Shown here: one piece after another, positions 1 to 12,282 of the stretch
How the letters are laid out: each line of letters begins with the position of its first letter
Numbering within the stretch: the first letter of the stretch is position 1
Assembly: GCF_018691265.1 (NCBI RefSeq)
Contig: NW_024881324.1
Span: forward strand, 7,815,730 to 7,879,729
From: Tyto alba
Lineage: Eukaryota > Chordata > Aves > Strigiformes > Tytonidae
Direction of reading: 5' to 3'
DNA length: 64,000 nucleotides
Program-made: the position numbers and the translations under genes
Notes under the pieces: generated by a model
The model's database searches: none
What the model saw: only the letters and a program-made list of their open reading frames with translations
Told to the model about the DNA's origin: nothing

Positions 1-3000
1 TTGGGAGATATATTTTAAACAACAAAAAATATTTTATTGTGGAAAAAACAGGATGTAAATCCGTATTTGGGGGGAAAAAAAAAGCTACGGTTTGCTGTTC
101 TTAATTACCAAAGAACTTGTTTTAGACTGACACATTTGCTGTTTATATCTTTCTATTGTAAATGTTTTAACTGATAACTTGGTGCCATGTTTCTTTTAGT
201 CACTGGGCACCGTGCAGCCTTACGTTCTGTGTTTAAGCACACTGAAATATCCAACTGCTTCGTATTTTTTGTCTTCCTAGAGGCCTGCCACTGTGCTGAC
301 TTGGCATTGGATTGAAATGACTAACAATGCCTGAAGCTGTATGTCTGGCATTCCATAGGTTAGCATAAGCCAGGCGGGCAGTTTGACTGCAGAAACAGTA
401 TTACTGCAAGGGTGTGAGCGGACAACGTTGGGGGGCGGGGGCTGGGGTTTTGGGGGTGAGGGGGAGATGGGGAAACAAAGAAGCGGTAAATGGATCATGA
501 CTGCAAACTTTGCACTTGTTACTTGCTGGTTATTATCAAGATGAAATAGAACCTGCTAAAGTAATTTTAATCTGTAAAGTTTATTTTAATATTGGGAATG
601 ATGGAGGGATTTGTGTCTGGTGCTCATGAATTCCTAAGAGGTTGTTCCACCTGTAGATACTGTAGATGCCTGTACAAGCATTCTGGATACTTGTAAAGTA
701 ACACGGTAAAAAAAAAAAAAAAAATGAGTGAAGTGAATGGCCTGCTGTATCTGTTCTTCTTTGTTTCTTAGCAAGTGAATGATTGAGATACCTGGGACCT
801 TACTGAAAAGCTGCTGTTCTTTCTTTGATTGTTGTGTACAGTAAGCGGACTCTTGTATTTTACTATTTACTGTAAAGAACTGTAATTTATATACTGCCAT
901 ACTGTATTTAATTGGTACAGACCTGTTGTGTGTTAGAATACAGACTGTTTACTTGGGATTTAAAAAAACCAACCAAACAAAAAAATTTTGCTTGTATTTG
1001 GTACAATTAGGTTTTATGGTCAAACCGCTGATGTTTCTAGCTATTATATTTTTTATATATATATAATATAGCTTCTAGCTGATGGTGCTCAGGTGCAGAG
1101 TACTTTGTAAAAATGCTGAAGGACAATACGACTGGAGTGGAAGACTGGATGGTACTAACCTGTTTTAACACCGACGGGTTCATGCAGCATTAAGAGGAGA
1201 ACAGCAGCGCCTGCGGATACACGTTCCTCACCTGCTGCTTTCCCTGTCCTTCTTAGGAGGGGGAGCGGAGCTGGGGGCCTCCTGCCAGGGAATGTGGGTT
1301 ACGTGGGTCAAGGGCAGAGGGGACAAGTTCCTGGAAGGCAGACAAGACAGACTTCTCACTAAATGTCAGCACCTCAGCTGAGTGCGACAGAGTCGGCAGC
1401 TGGGAGGTAATGTGCTGGGGGCTGCGGAGTTCGGTGTGCTTGCCCTTGACAGAGCTCTGGGCTTCTCTGAGACAGGATTCTTATCTGTTAATTGGTTTTG
1501 GTGAAATCAATATCTTTGCAGAACATTTCATACTTCTGGTGTCCACCTAGAGTTGCTCTCGCTGCATTAAGGATACTGCTGCATGAGGAAGTTACCATAA
1601 TAGAAAAAACACTTTATGCAGAAGTATTTTATCAGGCACAGATGATCCTAGAACATGGCCAAGTACCTACACCCAACGCCATGGTTCTCAAGTAAATTTT
1701 AGATGTCACTTTAGTCTTTTTGTAATGCTTTTTAGAAAATACACGCTCATGTGTATGTGTGTATGCACACATTTGCATAAATATATTTGTCGAAGGCCAC
1801 TACAAACAATTTTGAAAGCTGATGTGGCCATTTTCTTAGGGCAAAGATGCAGTATTTAACCAGGTTAACTAGCACCAGCCAAACTGGGCTGTCCATGGTT
1901 TCAGGCCTTTGAGAATACAGAATCTGTGATTGCTTAAGAAACATCACAACAACTTTGGTTCTTGGGGTATACAATCTATACATGCCAGAGGAACTTAAAC
2001 AATCCAGCCTAATGTTGTGCTGTACACATTTTGTATAACCTGTGCTGTCATGACTTCTGTTATTATTGAAAGACTTGTACTTTTGAAACCTCACGTTACC
2101 ATGCCCTGCCCTGGGTTAATTTAAAGTTATGAGGAGCATATCTAATGCGTGCAATGATGTAATGTGGAAATGCAAGCATTTTAGTTGATGTGCTCCTCAA
2201 GCTCTGGCGCATAAACACAGAAGCAGGTTTTCCGTTAATGTTAGACTAATACTTTGCTGTCTTGAACTTTGTAATCGGTGGAATAATGCTGTGGTGATAG
2301 TCCAACTGCAACTTGCCTTTTTTTTTTTTTTTTCTTTTTTAATATTACCTTAACAAAAATACACTGCCTAATAAGGAATATGTACAATCCCTCCTAAGAC
2401 CTTGATTTACAAAAAACAAAACAACCCCAGTCATAATACTGAATAATGTAGGGCAGAGACAATCCCTCGTTCGTCTGAGTCACCCAAACCAACCCACCAT
2501 CTCAGTGATTTCCCTAGTCGAGATAGAATTATCTGATTTTGACAATCAGGATAGTTACAGTGTTAAATAAGATCATGTTTTATCTTGTTTTCTGAATTTA
2601 TTCTGTGGTGTTTTTTCAAGTGTACAGGCCTTTATGGAGCTCCAGCAAGCAAAAGCACTCAGTTTCATTGGTGCTGCTATCTCTGATGCTTCCCCCCACA
2701 AAAGGCTCCCTTCACCTTTGCAGCTGGAGACAGGGTACATACTGTTATGATGCAAGTAATTAAGAAGTGCCACAAAACAGTGTAATGAAGGAAAGGCTGC
2801 AAGCCCCTAGGGGCAAACCTCGGAACGGCCGTGTCGAGGCCGGAGCTGCTCCCTGGGGAGCAGGTGCTGGACATAAAAGAGCACTTCTCTTGCCTTTCAG
2901 CCTTTCCCATAGTAGGGTACAAGTTTTAGGGACCCCTTCATCATTTTAGCCAGTAATTTACAGAATTCAAAGGAAAAAAATGTAACATCTTAGACGGAAA

Positions 3001-3239
3001 AGGACGAGAGAAATCTGAAGCTGTTGGGAGAGGGAGGAGAGGAAGAGGTTTGGATGAAAGCAGTTGCTGTCATGTTTCTACAAGCAAAACCCAGCTTTTC
3101 TCATAAAAACGGTGGAAACTGTGAGGTGCTTTGGCGCGGGAGTTCCGTCGGTGAACGCGCAAACTGCGCCTGCCTGAGGGTGGTCCTCGGCGGGATGACC
3201 CTGGAAAAAACCCAGCCTTCCCACCCTTACCTGGGCGTA
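1..3239. other. Non-coding region upstream of SIRT5
   Basis: AT-rich DNA with poly-T and poly-A runs (for example 2318-2340) and no frame that I recognise. Parts of 1-1100 read like 3'-untranslated or intergenic sequence. The expected syntenic neighbour on this side is GFOD1 (minus strand in human), but its conserved oxidoreductase-fold first coding exon is not visible here, so the gene must lie further left. A short frame ending at 1695 is discussed as a finding and is not called a gene. Confidence 0.5.
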
Positions 3240-3730
3240 ATTTAATCTAACGGCGGTACGGGGCGGGAGCTGCGCGAGCTGTTATCAGGGCGAGGCGAGG
3301 CCGGGGCGGAGCGAAGCGAGGGTCGGCCCCGCCGCAAACCCGGGGCGGGACGTGCGGCGCCTCACGCCTCGGCCTCGGCCTGCGCCGCCGCTGAGGTAAG
3401 TCCCGTCCCCCCCCCCCCCCCCCCCACTCGGCGGAGCGCGAACCCGCCGGCCCGGAGCGCGGGCCGGAGCCCCGCCGAGGGGCGGGCGGCGGCGCGCTGA
3501 GGGGAGCTCCGGCTCGGCGGGGCTGCGGCCCCCGCTCCGCCCCGCTCCGCCGCGCCCTGCCGCGGGCCGGCAGCCGCACGTAGGCTTCGCTGCCCCCGCG
3601 GGTTCGTCCCGGGGTGAGCCCTGCCCATCGGGGCGGCCGCCGGGGGGTTGCTTTCCTCCTGCCAGATCTGACGGTCGCGTCCTGAGGGGAGGGGGCCGCT
3701 TGCTTGGGTTTAAGCGAGCGCTCGCGTGAG
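3240..3730 (+). promoter_or_regulatory. SIRT5: CpG island, SIRT5 promoter
   Basis: GC- and CpG-dense block immediately around the untranslated first exon of SIRT5. There is no obvious TATA box, as is usual for housekeeping CpG-island promoters. A run of 19 C (3407-3425) starts 11 nt after the first splice donor. The start site itself cannot be fixed from sequence alone. Confidence 0.7.
3300..3395 (+). other. SIRT5: SIRT5 exon 1 (untranslated), start approximate
   Basis: The right edge is set by a strong donor (GCTGAG followed by gtaagt at 3396) inside the CpG island. No ATG in frame with the protein lies in it, so it is 5' UTR that splices to the coding exon at 4032. The left edge is a guess. 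Confidence 0.5.
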
Positions 3731-4031
3731 TTAAACATTAGGCAAAATCCGCGTTTTCGTCCGCGAGCCAGTGCACTTCGGGGCCAGGCGGTCTTTGAGC
3801 AGAATTAATCTCGTTGAATCCTCAGTGGAAACAAAAGCGGTCATCCCGTTTTGGAGGGGATATGTGTGGCTCAGATTTGAGATGTCCGCGTTTTGCAGCG
3901 CGGAGGGGGAGGTTGAAGGCGCAGGAGAAAACCACGAATGTACCTGGTTCTTTATGGAGAATTCCTGACAGGGAGCCTGCAGAAATAGGATCCCTAAACG
4001 AGCCGCTTGCGTTTCATTTATATCTTCTCAG
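3396..4031 (+). other. SIRT5: SIRT5 intron 1
   Basis: GC-rich on the left (tail of the CpG island), AT-rich on the right. Open frames reading into exon 2 from here are intronic. Nothing else recognised. Confidence 0.7.
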
Positions 4032-4169
4032 TGAAGCACTTCCGAGGGATGCTGATGAGTCTCTTCCAATTTACCGCTAGAAGGCTGGTTTCCCAGGCAT
4101 ATTGTGGACTTAAGGCTGCTTCTTCAAAGACAGAGAAGTTTCGCTTGGAAATGGCTCGTCCTAGTTCAA
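4032..4169 (+). CDS. SIRT5: SIRT5 exon 2 (first coding exon)
   Basis: Acceptor ttctcag before 4032, donor gtaaga at 4170. Coding starts at ATG 4049 (G at -3), with a second in-frame ATG at 4055. It encodes the presequence ([13 protein letters not shown], then CGLK) and MARPSS, closely matching human residues 1-38. Ends with one base of the next codon. Confidence 0.9.
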
Positions 4170-7100
4170 GTAAGACATCTATTTGTTTCCTTTAGTGCAC
4201 TCCACATGTTTTTAAGCTAGGTTTTAAATTCTAGCAGGTTTTGTGCAATAGGCAAAATCTATAGTTTAATTCAAAATGTTTAGCAGAGAAGTCGATTTTT
4301 TTTTCCCCAGCTGCTAAAATTTATCTTCTATGTCTGTGTTCTGTCTAGTTCCAAACCCTCTCATGTAGCTGCAGTCAGCATGATTGCCTGGTGACATGTT
4401 TTTAGCATTTATAATTTATGCACATAAATGTGCGGTGGTTAATTGCATTTCCTTTTCATAATCCCAGTGGGTAATAAAACTCACTCTTCATTTCTTTATG
4501 TAAGAATTATGGAGGGCCTCCAGCATTGGTAACAACTCAGGAGCAGGGCATTGGGTAACTCCAGGAGCCCTGTTCAGTCTGGTAGTGGTAAATATCCTCT
4601 TTTTTGTTTGCTTGGGTTTTTTTTTCTGGGATTGTTTTTTTATTTTGAGGCCGTGCTTTAATTTCAAAACTGTGCACGGAGCTTCACAGGTATAATAGCA
4701 AAACCCCCAACAGATGGGTAGCCAAGGTGCACTGGCTTTTTCTGCCATCTTGAGCATCGCTGTTTGGCTACTGTCTGAGACTGGAGACCAGACTAGGAGG
4801 ACTTTTGGCCTGATCTTTACACATTTAAGGGCTTGTGAGGTTTGGTTTGCAACAGCAGATGGAGCATCAGAGTCATCATGTTCTCAGCCCAGTTCTACAG
4901 CTCTTGTGCTGTGGGTCTTGAGACTTCTCCGGTGACTATCTCTCCTTATAAAAACTTACCTGCCTTTGGTTTAAAAACAAAACAAAACAGCCACGTAATA
5001 AACTGTGAAGCCTAGGGTTGTGATCAGCAGCTCAGAGTTCAGCTGACTCTTAGAAAAATGCAAAGGAAATTTCCCATCTTTTTTCCAAGTTACTTTACCA
5101 TGCAGGGAAGAATGGAGGGAATATACATTCAAAAATAGAAAATACAATTGCAAACCTAGAAAATGGAGAAGATGCCTCAGAATTAAATGTGTTTTCCCAA
5201 ATTACCTTAATTTTGAAGGTGATACTTTGTGACTAAACTTTTTTTTTTTTCCATCATTCCAGGATTTTACCTTGAAGTTAGGAAGCAAGAGGTGGTGGCA
5301 ACAATTGTTGTTGAGGTAGCATCTAGTGTGGGGTGTTAGTGTAAGGTTTTGTCTTTCAAATATGGAGTCTATTTGCAGTATAGTATGTGCTGCCCTACTG
5401 AGCTTGCTCATATGCATTTTTGAGGATCTCTGGGACTTGCCCTTTGAATTCCAATATCCAGAAACAATATCAGTGTTCTGAAATCAAAGTCATGGGAGGT
5501 GTATGTGGAAGCCGTTTCTGGATGCATTAGTTTGCCAGCACTGTCTGTATGGCCTCTTATGTAAAAATACAAATGTTTGAACAGCTGTTTGTGTTTCCTC
5601 CCCACGCACAGATATGGCTGATTTTCGAGAAGTGTTTGCCAAAGCGAAGCACATAGCCATTATCACGGGAGCCGGTGTTAGTGCGGAGAGTGGAGTGCCT
5701 ACCTTCAGAGGGGCTGGAGGTTTCTGGAGAAAGTGGCAAGCCCAGGTAGGTCCCGGTGACAAGCGCTGGCGGCTCGGGAGTTGGCTGCCGGGGGGTGGAC
5801 GTGCCTCTTTAAGGATTTGTTTCTTTGTTTGTTTGAGGGCAGGGTTCCTCGCATTCTTGAACTCTCCCACAAGCTCTGTCTCTCTTGCTGGTGTGATCCT
5901 GCCAGCGCTGGGAGGCACTGGGGTGGGAGAGGAGGTGGAAGCAGAGGCTGGCGGGGGCAGGGGTACAGGGGCAAGCACGGAAACGTGGGAGATGAGTAGG
6001 TGCCTCACGAGTCTGATCCTGCGTGGTGCTGCAGGTGTTTCAAGTAACCGTTACAGTGTCAGTAACTGCTAGCCCAAGCACTGCAATCACGTTTGCTTTC
6101 TTTGTGGGCTTTAATGACAGCATTTATGAAAGACCTGATGAAGTTATAAAAGGGTCAGAGAGATGAGCTTTTCAGGAGAGTTTGAATCTAAAGAGGCATT
6201 TTTTTGTTTCAAATAAAGCATGCGTGTGGATAAATGCCTGATCCTTCTGCATCAGAAGGCTTGCATTCGGCATTTTTATATCAGTAGAATTGTGCACTGA
6301 AGCATTACACTGAGCTACTCCTCATTTTTAAAAAATAAGGCAAAATTAAAGTTAGTGTGAAAAGAATAGCTTAGATTTTACCAGCACATAAAAGACAACA
6401 CATTAGACTTTGGTTTTGACAACGGCTGAAATTTGGCTTGGGTTACACTTAAATTGAGGCCCAAAAGAAATTGCTAGCAAAGAAAATATATCCACACGAT
6501 GCTGAGTTTTGTGGCTGCTGTGAGAGTTTTGAAAACCAAAAATCACTTTCACTGAAATATCTCATCTTCCTCTGTGCGGTGCTGAACTCCTAACAGTTTG
6601 GTAGGGCAGCACAGAATAAGGTCTGAGTGCACAAAGTAAAACCATGTACCCCACACTATTTGTATCAGTTATTTCCTCATTTGATAAGATATTTTGACTT
6701 GGCATCCTCATAAAGGTGGCTGAGCTACATTCTTGTCAACTGCATCAGGTTACAGATGATCTGCTTTTTGATTGCCCTGTTATGCTGGTAGTGGTGTAAA
6801 TGGCAGTCACCTAGCAGGCTTCATCCGAGGAGGCGATCTGCTTGCCCTTTCGTTGGTAGAATTAATTGTTATGTCTTTTCCAGGAGCTGGCTACTCCAGA
6901 GGCTTTTGCACGAAACCCTTCTCGCGTATGGGAATTTTACCATTACCGCCGGGAAGTGATGTTGAGTAAACATCCGAACCCTGCGCATGTTGCAATTGCA
7001 GAGTGCGAGAGGCGACTGAGCAAGCAAGGAAGGAGCGTTGTGGTCATTACTCAGAATATTGATGAACTCCACAGAAAGGCAGGCACAAAGCACCTCTTAG

Positions 7101-10100
7101 AAATTCACGGTAAGAATCAGCTTACCTGCCTGCTCCAGGCCAGCCACCTTGGGGAGGGGAAGGGAGAGCTGGATAAGTACTGGGAGAAGATAAATTTGTC
7201 TTCAGAATAACTTGTATGAAGTTATTTACAATGTTGCCCTGTTCACTTTTGGAAGTTGCTTCAGGTACTTCATAGCCTCTCCTTATTTCTCATCTTTCTT
7301 TTTTAATGGATTCCGACAGTACAGAGGAACCGGTTCTCCCTTCCCCCTTGCTCAGTTTTGCCTCAGATCCACTTGCATACACGTGGATGCTGACACGCGG
7401 CCAATTGCACTTAGAAAAGGGGAAAAGTATCCACGAAGACTTCCACCGCGTGGTAACGGTGGTGCCACACCGGTATTGCCACCGGTAAAAGGTGTATTGG
7501 CAAGACTGCTCTCACCCGCCCTGCTGTCCCTCTGTCCTTCCCTTCACACACCCGCCTTCCTCCCCTTGGCTACGGGAGGAAGAAGGGGCTGGAAGTGGAC
7601 AGGATTCCCGCACCTTTCCCCTCGCTCTCCCTCTCTGCTCCCTGCACTCAGCAGCATTCCTCGCTGCCGCCCCCTCCCGCAAAGCGCCAGAGGAGCGCAA
7701 CGCAGGTGCAGGGCCCGGGGGCCAGCGCGGCTTTTGGAGCTGAGCACGTACGCGGGTGTGGGGAGAAGGAGGGTGGGGAAGCCCTTCTCCATCCTTGGAC
7801 GTGCCCCCACACCTCCCTTCTGCACTCCGCAGGCCCTGATGCAGAGCCAAAGCCTCCCAGGACAAAGTCCCATCCTGGTCCTCCAGCACCGTGATGCTTT
7901 TTAACTGAAGTATCACAAAAGCTTGAAATGGGACTTCCCACCACTGCTCTGTGATCTGAACACAGGAAACCTGCACAAATTTTTTTGCATTTGTGAATCC
8001 AAGAATAAAGCTTTGGGTGTAGTTTCATTTTTAATTATCCTTATTCTTTACAAAATAGCAACAATTTTAAACTTGGTAACATTGCACATTTCTACAGCAT
8101 GTTACTAATGCCGCAAAAGTCTCAGGGTTGGGGAGTTTTGCATAAAACAAAACAGTGTTAACCACAGTGTATTTTTTTTTTTTCTTAAGTAAATGTTCCT
8201 GATTTAAGGGGAAAAGCAGTAAGCAGAAATCATCTCCCTCGGTGATGTTTTAAATAATGATTTTCCTCTGAAATACTGCTAGGAGGCTGTGTATTACTCA
8301 TGTTGTGAGGTAGAACAAGGCGATAAACCATAGCTTAGAGGGAGGGACTGCTGCTGTGGGTCGCTGTGGCCTTTCAGCTGAAGGGGCTGTGTCCGTCTTT
8401 GCTGGGCCCAGTCTGTGCTTAACTGTGATGCTGGTCACTTCGGGGTGCTGAACAGAGGCGTGTGTACGCGCTGGGTAAACAGCATCTCGCTCCTAATACT
8501 GCAGGTTTCAACACTTGGCTATTACATTCAGGTCGTAAGTTACCCACAAGGTATAGTCTTCAAGGTCAAATAAAGGCCGTCTGGTATAAACACAATCATT
8601 TAATTGTCCAGCCATGCCTCAGAGCAATCACTTGATCTCCGATGTTTTCTGTTTGTGTGTTTCAGGTAGTTTATTTAAAACTCGATGCACTAACTGTGGA
8701 AACGTAGCTGCAAATTACAAGAGTCCAATATGCCCCGCGTTGGCCGGGAAAGGGTAATACGTCTGCCGTGTAAACTCTCTCCCTTTTCTACTTTGTTTGC
8801 TGTTCAGTAGAAAAGGAGCCATTTTAGGAGCATACAGGAGTTTCAGCCAACCACCCCATTTTCCTTTAGTAGCATCAACGCTTAAATTTTACACAACTCT
8901 TTTGAAACATGAGTATACTGTTTGGTAGCTTCAGTGAGAGGCTATGATACCATAAGTTCTGTGAATGAGTAACTGTTAACCTCTAAGTTAGCTCAACATT
9001 ATATGTATTTTAATTAGAACAATTTCAGATGGTCTGAAACTCTTATGTTGGACATCAACTAATTGTACTCTGAGAATGGGTGTTTACTCCATCCTCTTCA
9101 TCTCCTAGGTTTTTTAAATTGGATGCTTATTCCTTAAATTGGGCTGTCATCACTTGATACGTGGATTGCCCTCTTCTGTATCACTTCAGCACCTTGTAGC
9201 TTTTGTCCTTCAGCTCATCAATAAGATTCCCATGATCACAGGTCTCAAAGTACAGATGTGTGAAACAATCAGGAGGGAAGCATCAGTTCCCAGGATTTCT
9301 GCAACATAGAAAGTTGCAGAAGAATCCTTCAGTCTCCTTTTTCTAGCCATCCTCTTTCTTTCACCATCTAAAAAAAAAGGGGGGGCAGGGGGTCAGGACA
9401 GGTCATAGATTTTTAGGGGTTTTTTCCCTTTGAATTTCACCAGATCTTCAGATAGCTACATAAATATCTGTGCCTTTGACAGACTTTGTCCAGCTTATTG
9501 CAGTTGCTTAGCTCTAGGATAATTCTGGACAAATGCCTGCCTGCCCTCTGCGTGGTATTTTAAGGTTGTAGTAAGTGATGAAGTTGGCCAAAGTTGCAAA
9601 GACTCCTTGGTTGGAGAGTGTGCTTTAGAGAACACTAAGTTATTATTAATATATAAAGTGCATTTTGTACAACCGAGTATGCATTTCAATTTTGTAACTT
9701 CAGGGCTCCAGATCCTGAAACAGAAGACGCCACGATTCCAGTTGAAGCCCTTCCTCAGTACGTATGGACCACTCTGGGTTTTGCTGTTACCTCTTCACGC
9801 TTTGTGCATTTCAAAGGCTTATATTACTGTTCACGTACTTTTGTAAAGATATGGAGACGTTTGACAGGAGAACAAAGTGTGGGACTTTGCCCCAGAGAAC
9901 TGAGCCTGACGTTACAGGGGACAGCAGACAACAGGAGTGTGTACTGGAAGCTTGCTGTGGTGCTAAAGGCATCGCGTGTGTGTCCTTGAGCATCAAGCTG
10001 AAACACGCCTAAATTCATGGGGTTTGTATTAAGTGTAGTAGCAGAATTGCAGCAAGGAACGACGTGCTACACAGTAAACATTACTTTGCAGGTGCTACCT

Positions 10101-12212
10101 AGTGTTAGTTGGTCTGGAACGCTGTGCTGGGGTGCAGCCTCTGCAGGCACTAAATGTGCCACGGTGCTTTTCTATAATGGCCGAAGCTTTGCTTTAGCTG
10201 GCTGCAGGTGCCACCGTATTTTTCATCTGGTTCCTCAGGAAGAGAGGCCAGCGCTGTGCTTCTGTCCTTCAGCTCGCTGTCTCCTTAAAACCCGTTGGCT
10301 GGTTTGTTAAAGTTGATGGAGGCCGAGGTCTGCAGCACATACTACGTTTTAAGTTTCATGCATTTCAGGAGCTGAGTAAGGGGAAGACACGATTAAGTAT
10401 CAGAGTTGAACAAACGGTCAGCGCCCTCTTCCATGAGCAGGCAGCACGTGTGCACTTCCAACACACGTGCAGCGCGGCCTCAGCTGCCTTCTGTCCAGCG
10501 CGTGGCAGCGGCGGGTGTGGGAAGAGAAGGGAGAAAGAGTGAGGGCAGGCAAGATGTGCCCAAACGCGAATGCAAACTGCCTTGCTGTTCTGCAGCTTGA
10601 AAGGTCCGCGCCAGCAGCATTAACGGCTGCCCCTTTGTGGTTCTTGAACAGGTGCGAGGAGGACGGCTGCAACGGGCTCCTCCGTCCCCACGTCGTGTGG
10701 TTTGGGGAAACCCTGGATCCTGACATTCTCACGGAGGTTGAGAAGGAGCTTGATATTTGCGACCTCTGCTTGGTAGTGAGTGTCGCTTTTGTTACAGGGA
10801 AGCCACTCGGAAGAGGCTGCACCCCCTGGGTAAAGCAGATGCAGCTGTACTTCCCTGAGGGAACTGGAAACCCCTGAGGGACTCTCTAGGGTCAAGTGTA
10901 AAACATTAAAAGGCCATGAAGTTTGAAAATGTACATATACTACTTAGAAGTGAACAGATTCAGCACGTGTGCATCTTGCTCAGCTGGCGTCTGCAGTTGG
11001 CAGAGTGTCCCCAGGTGTTAGAGGTTAGCTAATATTGTTCAGCTGTTGAATTTCTCAAACAGTGAAAAATATGATTATTTTGATGCTGAGTTTAAAACAG
11101 AAAAAAAAAGTGGCAAATTACTGTAAGAAGGTAACTAGCTGTTATCATGTGCTGCTTTTTTTGTGAGGTTGTTTACATGCCATGCAGGTTCCAGACTGCT
11201 GACCAAAAAAAAAAAAAAAAAAAAAAATCCAGTCTCAGAATATTGCGTGCCCTTACAGAATAATCCCAAGTAACAGAGGGAACGTTGTGTTTTGTTTTCC
11301 TGAAGGCAAAGCCTGCCATTTTGTGTTTCTGGAAGTTGTTGTTTTTTTTTTTTTTTTCATCTAGTTATAATCCACAAACAGGCTTCTTTGGGTTGAGAAA
11401 CAATTCCTGACTCTTACGCTGTGTTAAACAGCTGTGTGTGTATGCGGTGCCACTGTGAGATACTGATTTGGTTTCATTTCTGTAGGGACCTTCCAACCTC
11501 GAGTGGTTTAGCACAACCAGTGTTGTGAGGAGAGTCCGGGCACGTGGGTTGGTTTGGTTTTGTCTGTTTACCTACTGGCCTGTCCCACTTGTGACTTTTT
11601 TTTTTTTTTTTTTTTTTTTTCCATCCTGTCCCTGCAGGTCGGGACCTCCTCCGTGGTGTACCCCGCTGCTATGTTTGCCCCTCAGGTATCCGCCAGAGGA
11701 GTGCCAGTAGCAGAATTTAACATGGAAGCTACTCCTGCTACCAACAGATTCAGGTAAAGCTGTTGAGTTTTAAAGCAGCACCCTTTAGCCCCCTCTGTCT
11801 TCGTCACCTATTGCACTGAACTGCTAAAACGCTTTGAAGAGTTTTGTTTTTTTTTTTTTTTAAACGAGGATAATTTAGTTTTTTCCTCAATGCTTAAGAA
11901 ATGTTATTATTATGGATTATTATTACAAATATTGTGATGGAATGAGCTGACGCTGAAGCCGCAACTGTGTGTTGCACAGTGTGAAGCCTGGGAGGCCCAA
12001 CCCCGCCACCGTCCCTCAGCAGCGGGCCCAAGTAGTGACCTGCGTGGGGTGGGTAGTTAGTTACCTGCGTGGGGTGGGTAGTTAGTTACCTGCGTGGGGT
12101 AGTTACACGCCCCTTCACCCGGCTGCTTCCTTCCAGGTTCCACTTCCCGGGCCCCTGCGGGACCACCCTGCCGCCGGCGCTGGCTCGCCACCAGACGGAG
12201 ATCATCGCCTGA
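4049..12212 (+). CDS. SIRT5: SIRT5, NAD-dependent protein deacylase sirtuin-5, mitochondrial (spliced, 8 coding exons)
   Basis: Removes succinyl, malonyl and glutaryl groups from lysines using NAD+, mainly in mitochondria, where it tunes the urea cycle, fatty-acid oxidation and ketogenesis. Coding exons: 4049-4169, 5612-5745, 6884-7109, 8666-8753, 9704-9757, 10652-10775, 11638-11753, 12137-12212. They join in frame to 312 codons from the first ATG, or 310 from the ATG at 4055, exactly the human length. With the second ATG the numbering matches human: the [12 protein letters not shown]-binding motif, the acyl-pocket pair Tyr102/Arg105 in [17 protein letters not shown], catalytic His158 in LLEIHG, and zinc cysteines 166, 169, 207 and 212 are all present. 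The N-terminus is basic with Ser/Arg, fitting a mitochondrial presequence. No break was seen. Family and orthology are near certain; only the start codon choice is open. Confidence 0.96.
5612..5745 (+). CDS. SIRT5: SIRT5 exon 3
   Basis: Acceptor cgcacag before 5612, donor gtaggt at 5746. Encodes [14 protein letters not shown], the Rossmann-fold NAD motif [18 protein letters not shown], and WRKWQAQ. Ends in phase 0. Confidence 0.95.
6884..7109 (+). CDS. SIRT5: SIRT5 exon 4
   Basis: Acceptor ttttccag before 6884, donor gtaaga at 7110. Carries the Tyr102/Arg105 acyl-lysine specificity pair (EFYHYRREV), the NAD-contact motif [13 protein letters not shown] and catalytic His158 (LLEIH). The last Gly codon is split. 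Confidence 0.96.
8666..8753 (+). CDS. SIRT5: SIRT5 exon 5
   Basis: Acceptor tgtttcag before 8666, donor gtaata at 8754. Encodes [11 protein letters not shown] with the first zinc pair (Cys166, Cys169), then [14 protein letters not shown]. The GG of the last codon is completed by the next exon. Confidence 0.94.
9704..9757 (+). CDS. SIRT5: SIRT5 exon 6
   Basis: 54-nt exon, acceptor aacttcag before 9704, donor gtacgt at 9758. Encodes [17 protein letters not shown], aligning with the human linker between the two zinc pairs. Confidence 0.92.
10652..10775 (+). CDS. SIRT5: SIRT5 exon 7
   Basis: Acceptor ttgaacag before 10652, donor gtgagt at 10776. Carries the second zinc pair (QCEEDGC, Cys207 and Cys212), then [23 protein letters not shown] and CDLCLV. 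Confidence 0.95.
11638..11753 (+). CDS. SIRT5: SIRT5 exon 8
   Basis: Acceptor ccctgcag before 11638, preceded by a 25-T run (11596-11620); donor gtaaag at 11754. Encodes [17 protein letters not shown] and [16 protein letters not shown], part of the Rossmann-fold NAD pocket. Confidence 0.95.
12038..12108. repeat. 25-bp minisatellite, about 2.8 copies
   Basis: Unit acctgcgtggggtgggtagt plus tagtt begins at 12038 and 12063; a third, internally shortened copy begins at 12088. It sits in the last SIRT5 intron, ending about 30 bp before the acceptor. Two near-identical copies imply recent expansion. The GGGG/GGG runs give it quadruplex potential. Confidence 0.9.
12137..12212 (+). CDS. SIRT5: SIRT5 exon 9 (last coding exon)
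   Basis: Acceptor ccttccag before 12137, stop TGA at 12210-12212. Encodes [18 protein letters not shown] and ends QTEIIA, against human HENETVS, so only the last few residues diverge. Confidence 0.94.
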
Positions 12213-12282
12213 GCGCGGGGGGGGGGGACGCGGGGGGGTGCGGGGAGGCGGCGGGCCTGGCCCCTCCGCTGCTCCCCACGGC

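Larger units (their letters stand above)
4170..8665 (+). other. SIRT5: SIRT5 introns 2-4 (between coding exons)
   Basis: Intron 2 (4170-5611), intron 3 (5746-6883) and intron 4 (7110-8665) hold no recognised gene. A CpG-rich patch at about 7500-7830 in intron 4 produces several overlapping chance frames on both strands. Short A and T tracts are scattered. Confidence 0.6.
8754..11637 (+). other. SIRT5: SIRT5 introns 5-7 (between coding exons)
   Basis: Introns 8754-9703, 9758-10651 and 10776-11637. Intron 7 has a 23-A run (11205-11227), a T run (about 11341-11357) and a 25-T run (11596-11620) that merges into the acceptor of exon 8. No gene or clear mobile element seen. Confidence 0.6.

Noticed and set aside
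7212..8028. Overlapping frames of 80-230 codons in SIRT5 intron 4
   Set aside because: Both strands are open in several frames at once because of the GC-rich patch; no domain, and the SIRT5 frame is complete without them.
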